From: Halicephalobus mephisto | Lineage: Eukaryota > Nematoda > Chromadorea > Rhabditida > Panagrolaimidae | Length of the DNA stretch: 64,000 nucleotides | NCBI GenBank assembly: GCA_009193035.1 | Contig: SWDT01000034.1 | Coordinates: forward strand, 372,001-436,000 | Direction of reading: 5' to 3' | In this document: positions 24,101 to 36,100 of the stretch, in pieces | Layout: every line of letters begins with the position of its first letter | Position numbering within the stretch: the stretch's first letter is position 1 | Made by a program: the position numbers and the translations under genes | Notes under the pieces: model-generated | The model's input: the letters and a program-made list of their open reading frames with translations, nothing else | Databases searched by the model: none | What the model was told of the DNA's origin: nothing

Positions 24101-27100
24101 TTAAAATTTTCCACAAATCTGGGAATCAGATTTCGCTTCGAGAAAATCACAAAAAAAATTCGATTACGGTATTTTCGTTTTCTTCTGAGGATACTGTAAC
24201 TGAGAAGATGGAATTCGGTCAGACGAAGATGGCGAATCTGGCTCCAGAGGACTTCTACCGTTCCATGTCGAAGAGAAATGTGAATTACGGTAACTCTATT
24301 AAGGTACTCGAAAAAATCAAAAGATCTTCAAACAAGGCCATTTCTACAGTATCCCTGGACGTAGGAAAACCAAAATGGCTTCTGATCGAAGGCGGACTCC
24401 AGACGATGGCCACGATCGTTTTCGACCGACACAAACACCAATATTTCATGCCCGTCAGAATTGAGATGGTTACTGTAGATGAATCTTATTTTCTTCGAGA
24501 AAAAAATTTCGAAATTTACAAAATCAAAGCAGAAATAACAGCGGAAAACGAAAAATTTCTCGAAGGAAAAGTTTGTGTAAATTTCGGATCTCAAGACGAA
24601 ACTACAGTAATCTCGATGAAAGGAATCATGGCGGTGAATATTCAGATTCCGATCGAAGTATCTAGAAAGAAAAAACAAATTGCTCCAATTTCCAGAAGAA
24701 ACGCTTTTTCTTCAGATGATCTACTTTCCGATTGCGAAATCCACCAAAAATCTGAAATGAGCGAAAAAATAGAAAATTTCACAGAACACATGAGATCGAT
24801 TAAAGTCATCAGAAGTCGAAATAACACAACGTCGAAAGATGAAGCAGAAGAAGAAAAAAATGAGAATTCTCAAAACCAAGAGCAATTGGAAAAGGAATTA
24901 AACGGAAGTAAATTTGAAAATTCTTTTCAAGAGAAAAAAAGATCTAAAAAAGAAGTAAATAATGAAGAAGAAAAATTTTCGTCCAAGGACCGAGGAAAAA
25001 TCAAAAAGGAACTGAATGAAAAGGAAGTTCAGTTTTCGTCCCAAGACCGAGGAAAAATCAAAAAGGAACTAAATAATGAAGAAGAAAAGTTTTCCTCCCA
25101 AGACCGAGGAAAAATCAAAAAAGAAATAAATAATGAAAAAGAAAAATCTTCGTTTCAAGACCAACAAAGACTCAAAAAAGAACTAAATGAAGAAGAAGAA
25201 AAATCTTCGTTTCAGGACCAACAAAGACTCAAAATTAAAGATAGTTTGACTGGAAATAATTGCAACTTTCCGTCTCAAGATCAAGAAATATTTAAAAAAG
25301 AAAATAATTTGAACAATGACAAATCCGAATTTTCGTCTCAAGACCAACAAAAATTGAAAAACAAAAACGAATTGAACAAAGAGGAATTTAAATTTTCGTC
25401 TCAGGAACAAGAAACAATCGAGACGAAAAAAGTCTTCATCGTCGGATATGCTTGTGAATTTGCATATCCCTACAGTAATACAGAGACGTTTTGGGAGAAC
25501 CTAATTTCGGAGCCGACGGAAGAAAAAAGTTCCTCGAATCCCCCGAGACCGATGTTGTTTGGATCCGATCCGGCTTTCTTCAATCCGGCGGACTTCAACA
25601 TAACTCCCAAAGAAGCGCCTTTCATAGATCCTCAACAAAGGTTGATTTTGAAGATCGTCAAAGAAGCTTTAGTAAATTCGAAAATCGAAAATCTCCCTGA
25701 AAATTCGGGAATTTTTATCGGATGTAGTTCGAGCGATTTTGTGAACGCTTGTATGGCCGATTTTGACTTTATTTCGAAAACCCACCCTCAGGCGAGGAAG
25801 TACCTCACCACCGGCACGAACCCCAGCTGTCTCGCAGGCAGGATTGCTCACTGGTTGAAGCTCTCCGGTCCGGCGGTTACTGTAGACACTGGTTGTTCGT
25901 CTTTTGGAACTGCTTTGATTCAGGCTTCAGAATATTTGAAAACTTCAAAAATTAAATTCGCCATCGTCGGAGGCGTGAATTACATCTTGAACACGGAGAC
26001 TACGGTAGCGCTTTACGAAGCCGGGATGTTGTCCCCTCAGGCAAGATGCGCTGTTTTCGACTCTGATGCTGATGGATACTGTAGAAGCGAAGGTGTGGCA
26101 GTGGTGATTTTGAGTAACGAAAAATCTTCGAAAATCGAAGTCGCTGGTTGGCAAATCGGACACAACGCCAACTCGGCCGCTCTGACGGTCCCGAGCGGAA
26201 ATTCCCAAGTGAAGGTTCTTTCTTCTGCGATTCGGAATTCTGGAGTTCCCGAAGTCGATTTTGTCGAATGTCACGGTTCCGGAACGAAATTAGGCGATCC
26301 GATCGAGGTGAATTCTGTTCTGAAATCGTGCTACAGTAACTCTAAGAAGTTGATTCTGACCGGGATGAAGGCCCACGTGGGCCATTCCGAAGCCTGTGCC
26401 GCAGGGGTTTCCGTCATCGCCGTTTGCGAAATGCTGAAAAGAAACCAAATTCCGGGTCAAAAAAATTTCAAAATTCTAAATCCAAAAATTAAAGCCCTAA
26501 AAAACAGCGAAAAACTCCACATTCCGGTCATCAACGAAGATTACGAAATATCCAGTGCCGGAATAAACAGTTTCGGATTCAGCGGAACTAATGTTTCAAT
26601 TATTTTGAAAAAAAATAAAATCACTACAGTAACCAGAGGAATTTTCAAACTTATCTTACTGTATTCAGAAAATGAAGAAAATTTTAAAAATAATTTAAAT
26701 TTGTTAAAAAATAAAATTAAAAATTACAGTATCTTCGAAAATTTGCCGGTTTTTTCAAGTATCGGAAAAATCGGAAGAAATAAAAAAAAATCAGCAATTT
26801 TGATAAATCTGAAAAATCCAGAATCTCCTACAGTAATCGACTACAGTATTCAAAAAAACGATAAAATTTCGTTTTTGTTGACAGAGTTCAAGTGGGCTCA
26901 AGTGATTCTGAAAGAACTTATTCAAAACATCGACGAAATGGAAAAAGTTATTTTTGAAATTTCAAAAATTTTTCAAAAATCCGAAAATTCAAAAAATTTA
27001 AAAAAATCGGAAAAATTAACTTTGTTTTTAAATACCGTAATTCTACAGTATCTCATGGATGTTTTGAAAATGGATTTTTCTCAAGTTACAGTAATCATTC

Positions 27101-30100
27101 CGGACAGTTTTTCGTCGATTATGAAGTCGACGATGACGTCACTGTTTCCTACTGTAGAATTCCACTTCGAAATTAGTACAGTATCCAACTTTGAATTGAT
27201 CCCGTTGAATTCGATTTTCGAAAATCTGACAACCGGAGACATCTACAGGCCTTCCGAAGCTTTTTTAGAATTCATCGGAAAACTTTTCGTTTCGGGAGTT
27301 TCATTCAAAGTAGAACCTTCCGGAATTTTTTTTAACAAGCCTTCGAAATCAGAAACCAAAAAATTCTGGCCTTTGAAAAAAGAATCCCGACCGGACTGGT
27401 GGAGGAAATTACATTCCAAAGACGACATATCAATGTACTTATTTGCGTTGGAAGACAAAATCATCGACGAAGGTCTCGATGGAGGTGTTGATGAAGACCT
27501 CGATGGACATCTTGTTGAACATTTCGACGAACATGGTGGTGAAAATAGTGATGGACATCTTGATGGACACCTCGATGAAGACCTTGATGGACATCTTGAT
27601 GAAGACCTCGATGGACACCTTGATGAACACTTTGCTGATTTTACAGTATTCCCTCTGAATGAAGAATCTGAATTACTGGGACTGAAAATTTCGAAAGAAT
27701 TAAATTCCGATTTTTCGTTTGAATTCAAAGTTTCGAAAAAGTCAATCATTGCCGATGCCTCTGACGCCACGTCTCCAGAAGTCGCCTACAGTATCTGCAA
27801 GATGGTCAAGAAATTAACTCAAGAAGGATCTGAACTCGTTATTCTGATCTCGTCGAACAACTCCGAATCGAAACAAAGTTTGGCAAAAGCGATCTCGGCT
27901 GAATGTCCCGAAGCGAAAATCGCAGCAATAACGATTTCGAAATTCGAGAAAAATTTAATAAAAAAAGCCGTTTTGAAAATTCTAAAAGGTCATAATTTTA
28001 TTTTTATCAAAAATGATTCAATTTATTTCAAAAAATTAATTCAATATTCGCCTACAGTAACCCAAGAAAAAAGAAAATTTTCGAAAATTTTAATCACGGG
28101 CGGAATCGGCGGAATTGGATCTTTGATTTTGGAGATTCTGAAGCCCGAAGAAGCCGTTGTTGTTTCCAGGAAACCCCAGCCGTGGTCCCGGAGGGAAAAT
28201 TCCGGGACGATTACGAAATACTATCAAGGAAATGTTTCTGATTTTTCTTTTCTTGAAAAAATTTTTCTTCAAGAATCCAAAATCGAAGCCGTTTTTCATT
28301 GTGCCGGAATCGTGGAAAATTCCACAATCGACAATCTTACAGTATCTCAATTTGAAGCTGTTTCTGAAGCTAAAATTACAGGAACAAAAAATTTATTAAA
28401 ACTTTGTAAAAAATATAATTCTGAAAATTTTGTCGGAATAAGTTCCGTGGCTTCTGTTCTGGGGTCCTTCGGTCAGTGCAACTACTCCTGGGCCAACGGG
28501 GCGATGGAGGACCTGGTTACTGTAGCCGATGGGAACTTCAAAAAATTGATACTTTTCTTCGGTCCAGTCAAGGACGTCGGAATGCTTTCTGGAGACCATC
28601 TGAAGTCCATCAGGACCCAAATCGAGAGCTCCGGGTGGAAGATGCTTAACAAGGATACTGTAATTTTCGCGTTGAGAGAGTTGATTCACAAAGAAGGAAA
28701 ATTCATAATTTTTGACGGAGATTTTCAAAAAATCCAAAATGAAAGAAAAGAATTAAAAAATATTATTCAAAATTTTACAAAAAAATCAAAAATTGAAAAA
28801 AAAATAAAAATCAAAAAAATTACTGTAAAACCTTCGATAAATTTTTTGGAAAAAAAAATTTCAGAATTTGTCGAAAAAGTATCTGGATTAAGAGATATTC
28901 AAAAAAATTCCGGATTTATGACAATCGGATTGGATTCTCTCATGATCGAAGATCTCCGGATTTTGATCGAAAATAATTTTTTTGTAAAAATAAATCCGGC
29001 AGAAATGTTCGCAAATTCAAATATTTCTTCGATTTCGAAATTGATTCTTCAAAGAATTCCAGATTACGGTATTCAAGAAAAAATTCAACAAAAAAATAAA
29101 AAAATTTTTGACGAAGACATCGCTGTAATTTCGACATCGGCTTCGTTGCCTCAGGGCTTGGAAATGGAAGATTTTATTCAAAAAATTTTCGAAAAAAAAG
29201 AATTTTTAACTAAAATTTACTCCGAAAATTCAAAAAAATTACAGTATGCCGGAATTTTGGATGATGATGAAATTTTTAAATTTGATTATAATTTCTTCAA
29301 TATTTCGCTTCAAGACACCAGGACCATCGATCCTCAAGTTTTATTGCTTCTGAAGCACTGCTACCTCGTTTTGGAAGATTCTGGATATTTTTCAAAAAGA
29401 AAAAATTTGAATATTGCCTGCTACTGTTCTTCCGAGCCTTCTGACTTCCCTCAGGATACTGTAGAATCCGACTTTTTGACGAATTTGTACTTCAAAAACC
29501 GACAAAGCTTCGGGAGTTTTTGGATTTCCCACTTGTTGGATCTGAAGGGTCCGTCGATGAACGTCTACACTGCCTGCTCCTCGGCTCTTGTTGGAATCCA
29601 TCAAGCCGTCCAGCAACTCCGAAAAAACGAAACAGATCTGGCTTTGGTCGGGGCGAGTTATGTTTTCAACCGTAATCGAGCCAAAAACAACCTTTCTGGA
29701 ATGGCTTTGGCCAAGGAAAACCACTGTAGACCTTTTGACAAAAATGCCTCAGGCATCATTCCGGGATCTTTTGCTGGAGTGATTTTGTTGAAGAAGTTAT
29801 CGAAAGCTGTGGAAGATGGGGATTTCATTCAAGCTGTCATCAAAGGAATCGGAGTTTCCAACGACGGATTTAATAAATCCAACTTCATGGCCCCCGGCGA
29901 AGAAGGCCAAATACTTGCTTTCCAGAGGGCCTTCAAAGACGCGAAAATCTCTCCTAACGACGTACAGTACGTCGAATGCCACGCCACAGGAACCGCCATC
30001 GGGGACCAGATAGAGATAGGATCGATCATCAAGGCCTACAGTAACCACGAAGGAAAATTATTTCTGGGATCTCTGAAGGCCAACATCGGACATTCCTTCG

Positions 30101-33100
30101 CCGGATCCGGTTTGGCCGGGATCCTGAAAGTCCTCGGGATGATGAAACGGAAGGAAATCCCCGGACAGATAAATCTGGACGAAATCTGGGAAGAAGTTCA
30201 AAAATCCGGATTTTTGGAAATTTCAAAAAATAATTTAAAATTAAATTCCGAAAAATGCTTCGCTGTGAATTCATTCGGAATCGGAGGAACTAATGCTTGT
30301 ATTATTCTACAAAACTACAATAATCAAAAAAATCAAAAAATTGAAAAAAATCAAAAAAATTTTATTTTTCCAATTTCTGGAAAAACTTCGGAATCTTGTC
30401 AGAAAAACATTAAAAAAATTGCAGAATTTTTAAAAGAAAAAAATAATTTATCAGATATTTCAAAAACTCTCCAAATCTACAGAGAACACTTTTCTCACAG
30501 GGTTACTGTAATCGCCAAGGAATCTGAAGAGGCTGTGAATCTGCTTTCGAAAATCTCCGACGAAATTCCGACTTTTGTCCAGGACGATTTGAATCCGGAA
30601 AATATTGCATTCTTTTTTGCCCCTCAGGGGATACAGTATGCCGACATGTTAAAAAACATCGATTTCGAAAACGACAAAGAAATGGAAAAAAAATTTATTA
30701 AATTAACGAAAATTGCTTCAGATGAATTTAAAAATGATTTTTCCGAAATTCAAAAAAATCAAAAATTGATTGAACTTCCTGAATTCGCCCAAGTGGCTTT
30801 GTTCATAGTTCTGACAGTAATCTCAGAAGCCTTGGAGAGAGCCGGAGTCCACCCCGGGACTGTCCTCGGGCATTCTGTAGGAGAATACGCAGCTTTGGCT
30901 TTTTCGAAATCCATATCCGCCGAAGATACTGTAAAATTGCTGGCGAAGAGGAGTCTTCTGATGGCCAAAACGGAAGAAGCCAAGATGATCAGTTTCAAAG
31001 GTTGGTTCAATTATATCTAAAAATTTATTCAAATCTTTAAAAAAATATTTATATTTAAAAATTTATTTAAATTAAAAAAAACTTGTATTTCAAAATTTAT
31101 TAAAATCTTAAAAAAAATTTGTATTTCAAAATTTATTCAAATTTTTGAATTTAATTTTGAAGTTGATCAATTTATAAATCTCAGCGTTTTTATGAAAATT
31201 AAAAAAATGATGACAGAGCGAGTCGAGTTCAGTTGAAACTTGCCAAATTTACCATTTTTTCATTTCCAACCGCTGTGCATGGAACTTCAAACATTTTTAA
31301 AAATTGAAAAATAAATTAATATTTTTTAACATTTTTATAAATTAAGAATAACTGATTTCACAGTACTTTGTATTTTAAAAATACTTTTACAGTAATTTAT
31401 ATCTTTACAGTAACTTATACTTTTAAAATACTTTGTACTTTTACAATAATTCGTATTTTTACAATAATGTGTACTTTTACAGTAATTTATATCTTTACAA
31501 TAATTCATATTTTTACATTAATCTATATTTTTAAAGTACTTTATACTTTTACAGTAATTTATACTTTTAACATACTTTGTACTTTTACAGTAATTTTTAA
31601 TTTTTTAGATCCCAACTCGATTATTACTGTATTGCCTAAGGGTGTTGAGATTTCCGCTTACCTTTCAAAAAGCCTGAAAGTCGCTGTGGGACCTCCAGAA
31701 AACATCGATTCTTTCGCTTCTTACCTGAAAGATTTGAAAATCGATTTTCGATATTTACGGACTTCTCGAGGATTCCATTCTTCCATGATGGATTCAGTTT
31801 TACCTGAATTCGAAAAAATTATCCGAACATTCCATTTCAGAAATCCTTCGAAAAACGTCATTTCGAATCTCGACGGGAAAATTTTGACTTTGAAAAAATT
31901 AACTTTTCCCGAAAATTACTTTGTTCAACATTTGCGAAATCCAGTAAGAATCGACAAAAGTTTAGATACTGTACTTGAAAACAAAAATTTAAAAGTTATT
32001 GTCGAAATAGGCCCTCCGGGCATGTTGCAAAATTTGTTGCTTCAAAGGGGCAGAAAAGACATAAAAGTCATCAGAACTCTTCAAACGAAGGATCAAGCTA
32101 AGAGTTATCCCAAAAGCCATCCTTTCATCCTTGAAGTCTTGTCTGAATGCTGGAAGGCCGGAGTTACTGTAGATTTCGAGAAAATCCAAAAAGAAGGAAG
32201 GAAGATTCAAGGATTACCGGCGTATCAATTCGACAAAGCGAAAATCCGGGATGAAAGAGAAATCAAAAAAGAAGAAAAAGAAGATTTTCATGATGAAATA
32301 AAAAAAGAAAATATTCGTGTTGAGACCGGCAGAAATCAAAAAGAAGAAAAACAAGATTTTCGTGATAGGATGAAAGAAGAAAATCTTCGCGCTGAGACCG
32401 GCAGAAAACAAGAAGAAGAAAATTTTCGTGTCGAGACCAGCAGAAATCAAAAAGAAGAAGAACAAGATTTTCGTGGTAGGATGAAAGAAGAAAATTTTCG
32501 CGCTGAGACTGGTAGAAACCCAAAAGAAAGAAAACAAAAATTTCGTGCTGAGACACATGAGATAGATAATTTTCCCTTCAAGACCACTGATAATCAAAAA
32601 GAAGCTTTTCGTGCTGAGAAACTTGAACCAAACAATTTTTCTCTTGAAACTGATAATAATCAAAAGGAAAATTATCTTAAGTTGAAGCAAATCTGGTCTG
32701 AATGTCTGTCCTCGAGTGCTCCAATAACGGATGACAGTGACTTTTTCGAACTCGGGGGCAACTCCCTCAACGGTGTCCAACTGTGCTGGAGGATCGAAGA
32801 AGAATTTGAAATTTCCGCAAATGTTTCGACTTTATTCGATCATCCGAAATTCTCCGATTTCTACAGTATGACTTTCAACATTTCCGAAAAAATTGTTTCT
32901 AAAATAACTCCGATCGGATTGTCGAAAATCGAAGGACAGAAATTTCCGCTTTCGTTGCCTCAGGAACAAATGTTCTTACTGTATCATCTGGAGCCAGGGA
33001 TTCACTACAACATCGTTTTTTCGATCAAATTCGAATCCAAAAATCGGAAATTTTCGAAAAACGCGGCAAACATGGCCGTTCATCGACTCGTCCATCGACA

Positions 33101-36100
33101 GACTTCTTTGAGGACGGTTTTCGGATTGGACGATCAGAAGCCGTTTCAGAAAATCCTCCCATTGGATACTGTAGCCGGAAACTTCGATCTCGATTGGACA
33201 CTTTTGTCTTATGACGAAATCAAAAAAGAAATTGAAAAAGAAAAAAAATTTAATTTTAAAATAGAAAATTCGACTTTTCGTGTCAGGACCTTTTCTGCAG
33301 AAAACGATGTTTTTATTATGGTAGTTTCCCAACATCACATAGTCACGGACGGATGGTCGATGACCGTATTCGCCGACGATTTTTCAAAATTCTATTCCGA
33401 CTTCACCGAAGACCCCGACCTACAGTATCCAGACGACGCGATACAGTATGTCGATTATGCAATTGAAAACAGGAAATTTTTCAACGAAGATCAACTTAAA
33501 ACTTGGGCTACAGAACTTTCGACTTTTTCGCCGTCATTTTTGTTTTCAAGAAACCTGGGTCCCGGAACGAAAAACTTCAAAGCGAATTCTTCAGAATTTA
33601 TTTTTCCCGAAGAGATTATTTCAAATTTATTTTTATTGTCAAAAAATTATTCAGTTTCATTTTATACAGTACTTTTGTTGACTTTTTCGAGGACTTTGGC
33701 GTTGTGGACAGAACACCAAGATTCAGAATCCCTGATGTTCGGTCTGGCGTCTTCCGGACGACTGATCCCGGAAAGTCAAAACTTAATTGGATATTTTTTG
33801 AATAATTTAATTTTCATTATTCCTAAAAAATCAAATTTGTTCAAAAACAATTTTTCCGAAATTTTGAATTATTTAAAAAATTTTTTAAACAAGTCGTTAT
33901 CGTACCAGAATGTACCGTATCATCTGCTGTTGTCTGAGTGGAGAAAACAAAATCCGGAAAACTCGACGAAAGATTTATTTAATATTTATTTCAACTACCG
34001 TCACAACCTTGATTTTCCTACTGTAGATATTCCTGAAGTTGATGCTACAGTAACCCAGGAAACTAACAACAGAATTTTCGATTTTTCTGTTACTGTAGAC
34101 GAAATCGGAAAAAAAACAAGATTACTCATCGACTGGAGAACTGATCTTTTCGACGAGGATACTGTAGCCAGTTTTGCTGAGGATTTGATGGAGGAGATGA
34201 GGATTATCGGATCGGAGGACTTGAGGAGAGGGAAATTGGAGGTCGTTGAGGATACTGTAGTTTTCGGAGACGAAGAAAAGTCGGAAATTCATCAAATTTC
34301 AGAAACCACTTTAAACGTTGCTCCTGCCGAGGAAGTGCCCACTTACAGTAATCTCAGAGAAGCTGTTAAGGATACTGTAGTCATTGAGAATGAAGAAAAA
34401 TCGATCATTGAGTTGTTTTACAACCAATGTGACACGACTCCAGAAAACATCTCCGTCATCGCTCCTGACGGGAAAGAACTGACCTACAGTAACCTTAAGA
34501 AATCCGTTCAGGAAAAAGCGAAAGCCCTAGAAAAAATGTTGAATTTTCTGAACTCTACCCCTAAGGCTATTCCTATTTGTTTGGACTTCAACGAACAAAT
34601 CGAATGGTTCTTGGCCGTCTTGACGCTCGGATTACCGTACTGTCCACTGGATCCGGAAAATTCTGATTTCATCAACGAAGAAATTATTTCTCAAATAAAA
34701 TCCACTTTTGTGGTTTCCAGAAAACAGATTTCTTCGAAAATTATTTCCATGGCTCCTGAAGCGATATTAACCATCTACAGTAACCCTACAGTATCCGAAA
34801 TAGAAAAAAGAAAAAATAAAACAATGTATATTTTATTCACTTCTGGATCCACTGGATTCCCTAAGGGCGTCGAAGTCGAGAATCTCCAAGTTTTCAATTT
34901 TCTGAATTCAGCGAAATCCGATTTCGAAATAAACCGAAATTCGGTCGTCGGGCATACTGTAAACACGATTTTCGACGTGAGTGTTTTCAACATTTACTCC
35001 GCCTTGACTTCTGGAGCTACAGTAAGACAGTTTTCATCTCTGAGAAGCGTCGTCGAAGAAGTTATTCAAAAAGATTCTTTGAGTCATTTATTTTTGACTT
35101 CTGCTGTTTTCAATTCCGTCGATGATGAATCCATTTCGAAATTGTCCAAATTGGAAAAACTACAGTATCTCATAATCGGCGGAGAAACTCCGAAAATCGA
35201 ATCTGTCAGAAAATTCAACTTTTCAAATACAGTAAGATTGGCCCAGATTTACGGTCCTACTGAAGCCACTGTATGGGTTACGGTAGACAAGTATACTGTA
35301 GACGACACTGAGATAGATCCAGAAGTCATCGGAAAGGAGATAACCGGGGTTGAAATTTTCTTCGTTTCGGGACCTAGAATCCTGCCGAAAAACTCCAAAG
35401 CTGTCGGCGAAATCCACATCTCAGGAAACGTCGCCCGAGGCTATCTGGACACGACAGACGAAAAAGAAAAGAAAAAATTTTTCTTTTTTAAAGACGAAAA
35501 TTCAAAAAAAATAAAAAAATGTTTCGCAACTGGAGACTACGGTAGAAGACTCAAAAATGGAAAAATTTTGTTCATCGGAAGAAAAAAAGGATTTTTGAAA
35601 CACAATGGATTCAGAATCGATCCTGTTTTAATTTCGAAAAAAATCAAAGAAATTGGAAAATTCGAAAATTGCATAATTACTCAAGAAATTCAAAAAAATA
35701 AAAAAATTCTCACAGCTTTCGTGGTGGGAATTTTTGAAGAATTTTCCCTCAGGCAATCTTTGGAAAATTCCCTCGGAAGAAATCTCCTACCTGAAAAAAT
35801 AATAAAAATAAAAAAAATTCCTATAAATTTAAGCGGAAAAATCGACAAAAATAAACTTTCCGAAATTTTTAAAGAAAGTTTATTTGAAAAAAATTTTTTT
35901 AAACAAAATTTTATTTCAAAAAAAAAAAATTTATTGCAAAAAATTTGGAAATCAACTTTGATTCTTCCTGATGATTTCGAAATTTCTGGAGAAAATAATT
36001 TTTTCAACCTCGGAGGAAGTTCTTTGAAATTTTTTTATTTAAAATCGGAAATTTTGAAAAATTTCGAAATTGACATATCAATCGACTTACTGTATCAGAA

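Larger units (their letters stand above)
29110..32240 (+). other. Synthetase module: KS3 and the only acyltransferase
   Basis: KS3 triad: Cys in YTACSSA (29575), His in HATGT (29980), His in GHSFA (30091). The AT spans the first intron: nucleophile Ser in GHSVGEYAA (30874), the splice at 31000/31609, and the His in RGFHSS (31776). The FHS motif favours malonyl over methylmalonyl units. As the only AT seen among three KS modules, it may serve the others in trans, or a separate AT does. Confidence 0.88.

Noticed and set aside
31368..31608. Hydrophobic Tyr/Phe/Thr/Ile repeat protein at the start of the second synthetase exon
   Set aside because: This is the 18-bp repeat array of intron 1 read in frame. 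The 31000/31609 junction restores a normal AT domain, so the repeat is treated as intronic.
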